Shown here in pieces: positions 1 to 8,427 of a stretch of DNA of 64,000 bases. How positions within the stretch are numbered: position 1 is the stretch's first letter; every line of letters starts with the position of its first letter. The notes under the pieces were generated by a model. It was not told the DNA's origin. It made no database searches and saw nothing but the letters and a program-made list of their open reading frames with translations. Both the position numbers and the translations under genes were made by a program. Origin of the DNA: SXRF01 sp038043465 (lineage in GTDB: Bacteria; Pseudomonadota; Alphaproteobacteria; Rickettsiales; SXRF01); assembly GCA_038043465.1 (NCBI GenBank), contig JBBTBX010000014.1:37597-101596 (forward strand), in the 5' to 3' direction.

Positions 1-182
1 CCTACCATTAGAAGATCCCCCAATGCCCCGTAAAATGGGAGGGAAACTTACAAATATTTTGTCCCAGATGCAACAAATAAATATGATATTCAGAAGCATC
101 TATATTGTTGCATAAATTAGGCACTTGCCAAACAAGCCAATAATAATTAAATATAATTTGCATTCCTCGGTAGCATATCATT

Positions 183-800
183 ATGAACAGCTCAAATAAA
201 AAAGACCGGCTTATTGAGTCCGCCGCAGTTCTATTCCACCGCAATGGTTTAACGGCAACGTCGCTTGCTGACATAGCCAAACATTCTGATATTCCTATAG
301 GAAACGTTTATTATTATTTCAAAACCAAAGACGAACTGGCACTAGCCACACTGCTTAAACGCCGCGAACATTTCATCGCCGAATATACGCTATTTTCGGA
401 AAATATCGACAATCCACGCCAACGGCTGATTGAAGCAGCCAATTACTATTATAAAATGCGCGATGATTATACGAAATACGGTTGCCCAGTTGGCAAAATA
501 ATTAATGATACCGATCCGGAAAAAGAGCAGATCGCGCAAGCAGCATCCCTGATATTTGCCGATTTTGTCGCTTGGGCAGGCGCGCAGTTTGAAGAACTGG
601 GACATAAACAGAACGCAACCCAATATGCAATTTCACTCATGTCTGGAATTCAGGGCGCGACCATAATGGCAAAAACCTTCCAGAACCAACAGATATTATC
701 AACTGAAATCGCCCGCCTGATAGAATGGCTGGAATCCATTCCTAACCGCAAAATACAGCTTGGGAAATTCGCAAATATCCAAATCAGCGAAAATATTTAG
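183..800 (+). CDS. TetR/AcrR family transcriptional regulator
   Basis: A 205-residue protein with an N-terminal helix-turn-helix at about residues 8-55: the stretch ending in GNVYYYFKTKDEL is the classic TetR recognition helix and following turn. The rest is an all-helical ligand-binding domain of the usual length, resembling the TetR_C_33-type repressors. It would bind an operator as a dimer and release it on ligand binding; ligand and targets are unknown. No divergent partner gene is visible inside the window (only 182 bases lie upstream), so its target may lie outside. Its 3' end overlaps the convergent tsaC-like gene by 17 bp. Confidence 0.9.
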   Translation: MNSSNKKDRLIESAAVLFHRNGLTATSLADIAKHSDIPIGNVYYYFKTKDELALATLLKRREHFIAEYTLFSENIDNPRQRLIEAANYYYKMRDDYTKYGCPVGKIINDTDPEKEQIAQAASLIFADFVAWAGAQFEELGHKQNATQYAISLMSGIQGATIMAKTFQNQQILSTEIARLIEWLESIPNRKIQLGKFANIQISENI

Positions 801-1770
801 GAGCAGCCGCCCTCTGCAAACGGTCATTTATGGCAATGCCCAGACCACGGTCTGGAATTTTCATAACCGCTATTGCTTTTGGATTTTTTGCATCAAGCAG
901 GCGCAGCATACGAAATAAATTCGCCGCTGCTTCTTCCAGATTTTCGCTCTCACTTAAATTTTCTATGATATTGCCCTCACCCGCAACATATATGTTGCGC
1001 CTCGTCCCAGTGGTAGAGGGAAAAGAAAACGGCTTGCCAAATGCCAGCAATGCCTCACCATCTTCTATGCTATCTGCATTCATCCGGAGGTTTGCATTCG
1101 GTGCGTAATGGCTTTTCAACATACCGGATGCTTTGATTTCATCAGAATTATATTTTCCTATCGCAATATATTTTTCCAAATCCTCGCGTATTATTTTCCC
1201 ATGGCGGAGTATAGTTGCCGGCATTGTTGTCAGATCAACTATGGTTGACTCAATGCCGACCATGCACTCGCCACCATCCAGCACCATAAGATCATCACCA
1301 AACTCATCGCGCACATGCTGCGCGCAGGTCGGGCTTACCCGCCCCGATTTATTGGCACTTGGTGCCGCCAGTGGCAATCCTGATTTTTCCAGCAAAGCAA
1401 GTGCCACAGGATGCGCAGGAACGCGAACCGCAACGCAATCAAGACCGGCACTGACAAGTAATGACAGTTCGCATTTTTCCTTGCGCGGTAAAACCAGAGT
1501 TAGTGAACCAGGCCAAAATTTTTCCGCAAGAATCTCAGCGCGCTCATTCCACTGCACATATTTTTTTGCCGTATCAATTGAAGACACATGCACAATCAGC
1601 GGATTGAAACTCGGGCGTTCCTTTAGCGCGTAAATATCCGCAACTGCCGTGTCTGACAGGGCATTGCCCGAGAGCCCATAAACAGTCTCGGTGGGAATGG
1701 CGACCAAGCCGCCACCTTTTAGCATCGCTACAGCGAAGTCTATTTCATTATCTGGTGTATTTTTTTGCAT
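784..1770 (-). CDS. L-threonylcarbamoyladenylate synthase (Sua5/YwlC/YrdC type)
   Basis: A 328-residue enzyme that makes threonylcarbamoyl-AMP from threonine, bicarbonate and ATP, the first step of t6A37 tRNA modification. The YrdC domain (about residues 10-195) shows the substrate-site motifs KERPSFNPLIVHV and SANKSGRVSPT. The C-terminal third (about 205-328) matches the extra Sua5 domain, so this is the long Sua5 form rather than short TsaC. ATG start at 1770; convergent with and overlapping the TetR gene. The partner TsaD/TsaB/TsaE genes are not in the window. Confidence 0.93.
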   Translation of the reverse strand: MQKNTPDNEIDFAVAMLKGGGLVAIPTETVYGLSGNALSDTAVADIYALKERPSFNPLIVHVSSIDTAKKYVQWNERAEILAEKFWPGSLTLVLPRKEKCELSLLVSAGLDCVAVRVPAHPVALALLEKSGLPLAAPSANKSGRVSPTCAQHVRDEFGDDLMVLDGGECMVGIESTIVDLTTMPATILRHGKIIREDLEKYIAIGKYNSDEIKASGMLKSHYAPNANLRMNADSIEDGEALLAFGKPFSFPSTTGTRRNIYVAGEGNIIENLSESENLEEAAANLFRMLRLLDAKNPKAIAVMKIPDRGLGIAINDRLQRAAAPKYFR

Positions 1771-1870
1771 ATTATACTAAATATAGTTGTTATAAGAATA
1801 ATAATTGGTTATGGTACTTCATAAATACACTTAACGACAATAATAAACTGCATTAACACGGGGGAATTAA

Positions 1871-2578
1871 ATGTCAAAAGTCATCACAATCGCACAACAA
1901 AAAGGTGGAGCCGGAAAAACCACTCTGGCAGCGCATATCGCCGTTGCCCTCAGCCAGAAAGGCAACCGCGTGGCTGTGATCGACATCGACCCGCAGGGCA
2001 GCCTCACTCATTGGCATAAAATCCGCGAAGAACGCTTTGGCGAAGGCTATACCGGACTCACTTTCACTGCCGTTTCCGGCTGGCGGGTTGGCGGTGAAGT
2101 TACCCGCCTGCGCCGTCAATCCGATTACGTGATTATTGACAGCCCGCCACACACGGAAACTGAAGCCCGCAGTGCCATCCGCAGTGCTGATATAATTGTT
2201 ATTCCAGTGCAGCCCAGCCCTACCGATTTATGGGCGACCAAAGCAACTCTGGATCTGGCAAAGCATGAAAAAATTCCGGTGCGGGTGGTGCTGAACCGCG
2301 TTGCCGCCAATTCCCGCCTCGCTCAGACTATCGCAGCGGAGTTGCCTGAACTTACCAAAACAACTCTTGGCAACCGCGTTTTGTTTGCCGCCGCTTTAAT
2401 GGAAGGACGTTGTGCAACCGAGGTTGAACCAACAAGTGCCGCTGCTCAGGAAATTAAAGCATTGGTGAAAGAAATAACTGCCCTAATAGCTGACCCGGTG
2501 GAGGAAGAGGAAGAAGTGGCAGTGAGCAAAAAATCCAGCAAAAAATCACACAGGGAAAAAGAATTAGTTGAGGCCTAG
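1871..2578 (+). CDS. ParA/MinD-like P-loop ATPase (orphan)
   Basis: A 235-residue ATPase with the deviant Walker A motif KGGAGKTT (about residues 11-18), DIDPQGS following strand 2, and IIDSPPH as Walker B. These are hallmarks of ParA-type proteins that position DNA or protein cargo by nucleotide-dependent dimerisation. No ParB gene is adjacent and no helix-turn-helix precedes the ATPase, so it resembles the small orphan ParAs of Alphaproteobacteria more than a chromosomal parA. The tail is very acidic (DPVEEEEEV) then lysine-rich. RBS ggggg/aatta precedes the ATG. The stop overlaps the convergent gene at 2564 by 15 bp. Confidence 0.85.
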   Translation: MSKVITIAQQKGGAGKTTLAAHIAVALSQKGNRVAVIDIDPQGSLTHWHKIREERFGEGYTGLTFTAVSGWRVGGEVTRLRRQSDYVIIDSPPHTETEARSAIRSADIIVIPVQPSPTDLWATKATLDLAKHEKIPVRVVLNRVAANSRLAQTIAAELPELTKTTLGNRVLFAAALMEGRCATEVEPTSAAAQEIKALVKEITALIADPVEEEEEVAVSKKSSKKSHREKELVEA

Positions 2579-3673
2579 CTGCCCTGGTTTTATTGGCGCA
2601 GGTTGCTGGTAAGGCTGCGGAGCTGTTGGAGATGTTTCGACTGGTGATGATGGCAGTTTGTTGATTATTTCCTCCCTGACTTTTATACTCAACTCCCAAG
2701 CCTTGAATTGCTTTTCATCCATCCCCAGATATTCTGCCTTAGCCTTGTCATTATCCAGTTTTGTTATTTTATGTTGATCGGCATAATAAGCATAGTCAGG
2801 AAATTGGTTATGTACATGCCTACCAAACTCATCACTCATCAGTACTTTCGCAAGCGTTTTATCTTTATCAACAATAGCTATTGATAGACCTGGCATTCTA
2901 TCATTTAAATCATTTTTTTTATCAAAATGGGCAGCACCATAAATAGTGAGTTGAACATCGTGATCTCTTATATTCTCTAAAACCCTAGAGGAAATTTTTT
3001 CATCAATAGCTGAGGTATCAAGTAAATCATCCCCTTTAAGAGCTTGCGCAATTTTTCCCCTGACTGCTAAAAAACTATTTCTTTCCTGTTCATTGAAAGA
3101 ACGTAACATAATATTCAAGGCAACAATTTGTGCCTCCTCAATATGAATTGGATTATTCCTATCCATACCACGCCGAGATGCAAATACTCTATCAACTTCT
3201 GTGCCAAAATTCTGACTAAACTTTTCAAATGCCTCACGCTGATCCTTTGGTGCATTTGTTAAAATTCTTTCTAAATCATCAACCCTAGTATCAGGGAATA
3301 AAATACGTGTTTTCTGATCCTGAGAAGCATAATTAGCAATCTCAATAAGACTTGCGTTTTTTAATGCTTTATTATCAGTTACCCCAGAATCTGGTGTTAA
3401 GGCCTTTTTGTCTCCAGAAATATAGTCTTGTACTAATTTGCTCGCCTCTGCACCATTAATACTTTCCAAAACATAAACTGGATTTCCATATTGCTTTACA
3501 AGCTCATGTAGTGATTTATCAGCAATTACCTTCATTGACGTAGAAGTATAATGATTGGTATCTAGAAAATGGATACGCGCTGGCTCACCAACAGCTTTTT
3601 GCTTCTCCAGATATTCTTTTATCACTGAAAGAATTTCTGGAAACTCTGGCTTTGTAGTCAATATTGATGGCAT
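2564..3673 (-). CDS. Hypothetical protein, possible TraB/ChaN-like fold
   Basis: A 369-residue soluble protein that I do not recognise with confidence. Near the N-terminus it reads HFLDTNHYTSTSMKVI, followed about 20 residues on by NPVYVLES; near residue 240 it reads IYGAAHFDKKNDL. This spacing recalls TraB/PrgY and EreA/ChaN proteins, which pair a GTxH-like motif and a downstream Glu with a GxxH motif late in the domain, but the similarity is weak. The middle (about 100-230) is charged and helical. The C-terminal 25 residues are Pro/Gln-rich and probably disordered. No signal peptide or membrane segment is seen. Confidence 0.6.
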   Translation of the reverse strand: MPSILTTKPEFPEILSVIKEYLEKQKAVGEPARIHFLDTNHYTSTSMKVIADKSLHELVKQYGNPVYVLESINGAEASKLVQDYISGDKKALTPDSGVTDNKALKNASLIEIANYASQDQKTRILFPDTRVDDLERILTNAPKDQREAFEKFSQNFGTEVDRVFASRRGMDRNNPIHIEEAQIVALNIMLRSFNEQERNSFLAVRGKIAQALKGDDLLDTSAIDEKISSRVLENIRDHDVQLTIYGAAHFDKKNDLNDRMPGLSIAIVDKDKTLAKVLMSDEFGRHVHNQFPDYAYYADQHKITKLDNDKAKAEYLGMDEKQFKAWELSIKVREEIINKLPSSPVETSPTAPQPYQQPAPIKPGQLGLN

Positions 3674-3790
3674 ATAATAATGATGCTTATTAGTGAATAT
3701 TGTTTAAGTATAACATAATGATATGGTAACTTTATTACAATTGTGTGAAATTGCTTTGAAAATAAATGCGTATAAATTCAATATGTTAAT

Positions 3791-4342
3791 ATGAAAAAAA
3801 GACAGCCACGTGATTTCGCGCCACATATCTCCCCCGAAAAGGCACCACCATGTAATATAGAGGGTTGCAGGGAGGCTGGTGTCTATAAAGCCCCGAAATC
3901 ACGCGAGCAATTAGAGGAATATATCTGGTTTTGTCTAGAGCATATACGCGAACGCAATAAAGAGTGGGACTATTTTGCCGGAATGCAGAGCGAGGAAATC
4001 GAAGCATTCATCCATGATTCGGTGACTGGTCACCGCCCGACCTGGAGTCGGGAAAGCCGACTGCGCGATAATTATTATACGCTGCAGGATAAGCTCTATG
4101 AATTCCTGAATGGTTCTAAACCAACTCCCCAGAAACCACGCATCCCCAGCAAAACTAGAAAAGCATTAGCAGTTATGGAGCTGGAACATAATTACACAGT
4201 GAAACAACTCAAAAGCAACTATAGAATGCTGGTAAAAAAATATCATCCAGATGCCAATAAAGGCGATAAAAATCATGAAGAAAAGTTTAAAGAAATTACT
4301 ACCGCCTATAAATATTTATTGCAGCAATTATCAGAAAAATAA
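3791..4342 (+). CDS. J-domain (DnaJ-like) protein with C-terminal J domain
   Basis: A 183-residue protein with the J domain at the extreme C-terminus (about residues 128-183), including the invariant HPD in KKYHPDANKGDK that stimulates Hsp70 ATPase. The N-terminal 120 residues contain CNIEGCREAG and a CLEH pair that could bind a metal, then a Trp-rich region. It lacks the G/F and zinc-finger regions of true DnaJ, so it is a class C co-chaperone. This layout is common in Alphaproteobacteria. The client is unknown. Preceded by an AT-rich upstream region; transcribed alone. Confidence 0.85.
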   Translation: MKKRQPRDFAPHISPEKAPPCNIEGCREAGVYKAPKSREQLEEYIWFCLEHIRERNKEWDYFAGMQSEEIEAFIHDSVTGHRPTWSRESRLRDNYYTLQDKLYEFLNGSKPTPQKPRIPSKTRKALAVMELEHNYTVKQLKSNYRMLVKKYHPDANKGDKNHEEKFKEITTAYKYLLQQLSEK

Positions 4343-4459
4343 TGTCTTTTTATGAGAGTGATTTATTTCTTTCTTGACATAAATACTACCTACAGTATAC
4401 ACCCCAAAATGATGATTTTTTCATCATAATTTCTCAACTCAATTCAAAAAGGGGTTTGT

Positions 4460-4702
4460 ATGTTAAATAAGTTTTTATTCTCCGCTGCTCTAATTGCTTC
4501 AATGTCCCTGTCGTCAATTTCTTTTGCAGATGAATGCAAAGAAGATAAAGATTGCAAAGATGGAAAAATTTGCTATCTGGCTGCAACCCCTCATGTTTGC
4601 AAAGAACCGCAAGCTGCCGGTGCTGCTTGTAAGCGTGACGCGGTTTGCGCTTCTAAAAAATGCGATATTCCAGCTGGTAAAGATGTTGGTGCCTGCAAAT
4701 AA
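4460..4702 (+). CDS. Small secreted cysteine-rich protein
   Basis: An 80-residue precursor. Residues 1-23 form a Sec signal peptide ending SFADEC, with cleavage likely after FA. The mature part of about 57 residues has eight cysteines (ECK, DCK, ICY, VCK, ACK, VCA, KCD, ACK), suggesting four disulfides in a periplasmic or secreted knottin-like module; Cys pairs such as CKEDKDC and CASKKC recur. A strong rho-independent terminator follows directly, so it is a monocistronic unit. RBS aaaggggt precedes the ATG. No function is recognised; adhesion or envelope stress roles would be guesses. Confidence 0.75.
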   Translation: MLNKFLFSAALIASMSLSSISFADECKEDKDCKDGKICYLAATPHVCKEPQAAGAACKRDAVCASKKCDIPAGKDVGACK

Positions 4703-4725
4703 TTCTATCTGAATTAAAATCCTAT

Positions 4726-4760
4726 GGGGGTGGGAAGCTAAGCTTTCCGCCCCTTTTTAT
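4726..4760 (+). terminator. Rho-independent terminator of the Cys-rich protein gene
   Basis: An inverted repeat pairing ggggtgggaagc with gctttccgcccc around a 3-base loop is followed by a run of five T. It lies 23 bp after the stop codon at 4702. Confidence 0.85.
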
Positions 4761-4776
4761 TGTTTAAACCACATAT

Positions 4777-5011
4777 ATACTCCATTCTGTATTTTTTAAT
4801 ACATAATGGAGTATGAAAATCGAGACCGAAAGTCCGATTTTTCGCCGCGTAGCGGGCGTAACCAGAAAATAATGATGTATCATTATTTTCTGTAACAATT
4901 ATAATTCTTATTTGAAGATACGCCCGATTCGCAGCGAAAAATAAAGCCTTTGGCGGTCTTTCGGACTCGATTTTCATAGTAACTCTGTATAATTATTATA
5001 CAGAATTACTA
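4777..5011. repeat. Composite palindromic element, copy A
   Basis: Order of parts: outer hairpin (4777-4814, arms around a T-rich loop), module X (4815-4862, begins gaaaatcgagaccgaaag and ends gcgggcgtaac), inner hairpin (4863-4892, arms cagaaaataatgat), a short AT-rich spacer, an inverted and partly diverged copy of module X (about 4920-4976), and a second outer hairpin (4977-5011, tagtaactctgtataat). It is the same composite as copy B at 21626-21873 in opposite orientation, but has lost most of the second inner hairpin. No transposase is encoded. Confidence 0.85.
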
Positions 5012-5066
5012 CATTTTTTAATTATAGCTAAAAAAGCACTGGATAAGCTGAAGCTTAGGCTATATA

Positions 5067-5177
5067 TGCTATACTCTTCTCATTTCAAGAATTGGCGTTG
5101 TTAACCTTCAACTCGTGTAGTTTTTCTACACTTCGTCTCGGTTGTCTAGCCAATTCTTGAACTGCTTTGAGTATACA
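5067..5177. repeat. Large imperfect inverted repeat upstream of tRNA-Leu
   Basis: Arms of about 30 bp (5067-5097 and 5148-5177) share caagaattggc/gccaattcttg and atactc/gagtat. Between them lies a short hairpin gtgtagtttttctacac. It ends seven bases before the tRNA. The arms share caagaattgg with the hairpin of copy C at 25265-25295, so it may belong to the same repeat system. It could also affect tRNA transcription, but no promoter was identified. Confidence 0.6.
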
Positions 5178-5183
5178 TTCTAG

Positions 5184-5270
5184 GCTCGCGTGGCGGAATC
5201 GGTAGACGCAAGGGACTTAAAATCCCTCGATCGCAAGGTTGTGCCGGTTCAAGTCCGGCCGCGAGCACCA
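5184..5270 (+). tRNA. tRNA-Leu(UAA)
   Basis: An 87-nt class II tRNA. The acceptor stem gctcgcg pairs with cgcgagc; the anticodon stem aggga/tccct encloses loop cttaaaa with anticodon TAA. A long variable arm and ggttcaagtcc T-arm follow, and CCA is encoded at 5268-5270. Confidence 0.97.
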
Positions 5271-5289
5271 TTAATAGTTGGAGGTTTTG

Positions 5290-5781
5290 ATGGTAGAGAT
5301 ATTTCGTTTAAAAGTCGCCCTACGTGGATGTATGTGCGAGGATTTCTCGGCTAATTATTGCACACGGGCGCTGGACATTTCCGGCAATGCTTCATTGGAG
5401 AAGCTGGCGGAGGCCATTCTGGATTCCTATGATTTTGCCATGGATCATGCTTTCGGCTTCTATAATAATCTGAATAATCATTACGAAAGCGATGAGGCAT
5501 ACTCGCTTTTCGCCGATTTTGAGATGGACGATCCAATCGACAGTAAAAGCGTCAAAAAAACCAGGGTCAGCAGTGTATTCGAAAAGGACAAAACAATGAT
5601 GTTTCTCTTCGACTATGGTGACGACTGGATTTTTCATGTGCGTTGCCTTTCCGTTGGGTCTCCTGAAAAAGGGAGAAAATACCCCGTCATTGTGGAATCC
5701 AAAGGCAAAGCTCCCGAACAATATCCTGACTATGAGGAAGAAGGCATAACTAAAATTATGCCAAAATTTGTCAGGTGGTAG
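5290..5781 (+). CDS. Plasmid pRiA4b ORF-3-like family protein
   Basis: A 163-residue protein with the family hallmark FLFDYGDDWIFHV near residue 115 and the C-terminal YPDYEEEG segment. The start at 5290 is chosen because ggagg lies 7 bases upstream; a TTG four codons earlier is the only alternative. Members of this family (PRiA4_ORF3) are found on plasmids, near IS elements and in chromosomes; their molecular function is not established. It begins 20 bp after tRNA-Leu and ends overlapping the convergent antiporter gene by 11 bp. Confidence 0.8.
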   Translation: MVEIFRLKVALRGCMCEDFSANYCTRALDISGNASLEKLAEAILDSYDFAMDHAFGFYNNLNNHYESDEAYSLFADFEMDDPIDSKSVKKTRVSSVFEKDKTMMFLFDYGDDWIFHVRCLSVGSPEKGRKYPVIVESKGKAPEQYPDYEEEGITKIMPKFVRW

Positions 5782-7537
5782 CTTGATCGCCTGCGGCTTG
5801 TAATTCCTGCATCCTGATTTTCTGTATGATTTGTTTTACTTCTTCCGGCTTGCCGTCTAAAAACTCCATAAGCAATTGCGCGATGCGCAGGCTCGACTCC
5901 AATGTTTCCGCCACCACATGCTGGGCTCCCATATCGTACAGAATATCACTGTCTTTAGCATCCTTGGATCGAACAATCACCGGAAGCAGCGGAAACTCAG
6001 CGCGGAGTGATTTGATAATCGCACGCGTGGCACTGTGATCATCAATAGTGATAATTGCCAAATCAATGTTGCTATTAATGAGGCGGTGCCACAATGCTTT
6101 ACGCTTTGCATCACCATAAATAACTCTATATCCCTGCTTTTTGAGTTCGTGAACATTATCTGAATTATTATCAAATGCAATGTATGGAATGCGCTGTTCT
6201 TCAAGGACTCTAGCCAGTAATTGCCCGGTTCTTCCGAAACCTGCAATCAGTATCCCATTATGTCCACTCATAAAATCCGGAGTTGCAGATATTTCCTGAT
6301 TCTTACCAAATTTACGCTGAATATACTCGGCAATTTTAGGAGCTGCATTAAATACAACCGGACTCAACATCATGGAGCAGGCTGTAACCAAAAGAAAAAA
6401 TTGTGTGTCGTGCGCAGGCATAATCGCTGATGCCGTTGCCACACCAAGAATCAGTAGCGCGAACTCACCCGGTTGCGCAAGATAAAGTGATACCTCTACT
6501 GTTTTGCGGAGTGGTATCTTAAACAAAAGGCATAAAGGAATAAGTACCAATGCTTTTAGAACAAAAATACCAATAACCCCAACGCCTAACAAAACTGGTT
6601 GTCGTAATACTTCAGCAAGATCAATCATCATTCCTATGGAAAGAAAAAATATACCAAGCAATAACCCTTTTAAAGGATTGATTATAACCTCGACCTCGTA
6701 CTTATATTCGGTTTCAGCAATTAAAAGCCCCGCCATAAATGCGCCCAGCGCGAGTGATAGCCCCGCAGACTGAGTTAGTGCCGCACAACCAATAACAGCG
6801 AACACTACAAAGGCCGCCAACCATTCCGGGCTGCTTGAAAAATTTACCGAACGCAGAAAAGGAGTAAGAACCTTCTTTCCAAGAATATATATAATAGTTA
6901 CAGCAATGACACCCAGAGCAAGAGACATTGCCAATGCTTTTCCGATACCAACATTAGCATCGGCAGAAAAAGCTGATGCAAGAACCAGAATGGGAACAAC
7001 CGCAAGATCCTGCATCAACAGGATACAAAAGCATATTATGCCGACGGGACGCGATGTGAGCTTTCGTTCCTCCAGTAATTTCATGACGATGGCGGTGGAA
7101 GAAAGTGCAAAAGATGCTCCGATCAATATTGCCGCCGGAACAGAATTGTTAAAAGCAATAGCGATTGAAAAAATAACAATGGCTGTAAGAAAAATCTGGG
7201 AAACTCCCAACCCAAAGATGTATCGGCGCAATTCTCTAAGCCGGTCAAATGACAGCTCAAGGCCGATCATAAACATAAGCGTAACAATTCCGAGTTCACC
7301 TAAGACATGAACCGTGTTGGCATCCCTAATGGTCACATATCTTAGCCATTCATTGGAATCTGAGAATGCTGAAACTCCATGCGGACCAACTACCAGACCG
7401 CAAAGCAGGTAACCCAGAATCGGCGAGAGTTTTATTCGGTGCAGTAGCGGAACTACAACACCGGCAATACCAAAGAACAGCAAGAGGTTAGATATTACCT
7501 CTAATAAGTGCTGATTGCTTGTGGCTAAATGATCCAT
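5771..7537 (-). CDS. Monovalent cation:proton antiporter-2 (CPA2) family, KefB/KefC-like
   Basis: A 588-residue inner-membrane protein. Residues about 1-395 form 12 or so membrane helices of a Na+/H+ exchanger domain. Residues about 418-540 form a TrkA-N (RCK) domain with the nucleotide-binding motif GILIAGFGRTGQLLARVLEE and DNNSDNV after the second strand. The family exchanges K+ or Na+ for H+ and is gated by nucleotides or, in KefB/C, glutathione adducts. The RCK domain favours K+ efflux, but no ancillary KefF/G gene is present. Length is normal. ATG start. Confidence 0.9.
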   Translation of the reverse strand: MDHLATSNQHLLEVISNLLLFFGIAGVVVPLLHRIKLSPILGYLLCGLVVGPHGVSAFSDSNEWLRYVTIRDANTVHVLGELGIVTLMFMIGLELSFDRLRELRRYIFGLGVSQIFLTAIVIFSIAIAFNNSVPAAILIGASFALSSTAIVMKLLEERKLTSRPVGIICFCILLMQDLAVVPILVLASAFSADANVGIGKALAMSLALGVIAVTIIYILGKKVLTPFLRSVNFSSSPEWLAAFVVFAVIGCAALTQSAGLSLALGAFMAGLLIAETEYKYEVEVIINPLKGLLLGIFFLSIGMMIDLAEVLRQPVLLGVGVIGIFVLKALVLIPLCLLFKIPLRKTVEVSLYLAQPGEFALLILGVATASAIMPAHDTQFFLLVTACSMMLSPVVFNAAPKIAEYIQRKFGKNQEISATPDFMSGHNGILIAGFGRTGQLLARVLEEQRIPYIAFDNNSDNVHELKKQGYRVIYGDAKRKALWHRLINSNIDLAIITIDDHSATRAIIKSLRAEFPLLPVIVRSKDAKDSDILYDMGAQHVVAETLESSLRIAQLLMEFLDGKPEEVKQIIQKIRMQELQAAGDQATT

Positions 7538-7601
7538 ATCTGCTCTTCAAATATTAACTTCAGACTCTATAAATAAATAAAATATATGATAATCTATCGA
7601 A

Positions 7602-7641
7602 CTCGATTTTGATACTGCATTCTGTATAATATTAGTAATTC
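7602..7641. repeat. Remnant of the composite palindromic element (copy F)
   Basis: The string ctcgattttgatactgcattctg continuing into tataatattagtaat aligns with the junction of inverted module X and outer hairpin seen at 4966-5011 and 21827-21873. The rest of the element is absent, so this is a decayed end. It lies in the divergent spacer between the antiporter and methyltransferase genes. Confidence 0.5.
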
Positions 7642-7719
7642 ATCTGTAAGCAAATTCGTTTCCCATTAAGCTGTTTACGTGTATGTAAATATAATACCCT
7701 AACCGACAGAGATTATTCC

Positions 7720-8427
7720 ATGCCAGAAATAGATAAAATTTTAGCACGGTTTCCCAAGCAGCGTCCACCGCTTCCTGAGGCGCAGCAGAAGATTTACGAG
7801 CAGGAATATCTGGCGAATCGTGAAGGGAAAAATCTGGCATCATCGCTGGCGCAGAAACTGGAAGCATGGATGCATAGGCAGGTAGCACAGAATGTAGTAG
7901 GCAGTAGGTTTTTGGAGGTTGGTGCAGGAACCCTCAACCATGTTCCCTACATGGAAGGTAATATCGAATATTATGATGCAATTGAGCCAGCCACGTTCCT
8001 ATATCAGGATTCGATTTTTAAACCGCGAATCCGAAATTTTTACAGTGATATTTCGCAGTGTAACGGCAGTTATGATTCCATTTTTTCTATAGCTGCTTTA
8101 GAGCATGTAACCAACCTGCCCGATGTTATTGCCAAGATGGGGGCATTACTCGCAGATGGCGGAGTGTGCGTTAATGCTATTCCCTGCGAAGGCGGATTCC
8201 TGTGGGGACTGAGCTGGCGGCTTTCCACCGGGCTTTCCTATAAGCTACGCACCGGTTTTTCCTATAAAACCCTGATGCGCCACGAACATGTGAATAATCA
8301 CGATGAAATAATCGCCCTGCATAAGCATTTTTTTAAAAGTGTAAAACTTATCTATTTTCCGGCATCAGGAAAAAATCTATCACTTTATTGCTGCATTATA
8401 GCGCGCAAACCGATACGACACTGGTAG
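7720..8427 (+). CDS. Class I SAM-dependent methyltransferase
   Basis: A 235-residue protein with a Rossmann methyltransferase core: motif I FLEVGAGTLNHVPYM near residue 66, the acidic YDAIEP for SAM ribose, and SIAALEHVTNLPD as motif IV/V with the methyltransferase-11-like EHV. It lacks membrane segments. The substrate is not predictable; family relatives act on small molecules, lipids or glycans. It stands alone between a divergent antiporter and the convergent mlaC gene, which begins on the next base after its stop. Confidence 0.82.
   Translation: MPEIDKILARFPKQRPPLPEAQQKIYEQEYLANREGKNLASSLAQKLEAWMHRQVAQNVVGSRFLEVGAGTLNHVPYMEGNIEYYDAIEPATFLYQDSIFKPRIRNFYSDISQCNGSYDSIFSIAALEHVTNLPDVIAKMGALLADGGVCVNAIPCEGGFLWGLSWRLSTGLSYKLRTGFSYKTLMRHEHVNNHDEIIALHKHFFKSVKLIYFPASGKNLSLYCCIIARKPIRHW

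Noticed and set aside
4738..4977. 79-codon open frame on the minus strand
   Set aside because: It lies inside composite repeat A and the terminator; homology to a frame in copy B is explained by the repeat.
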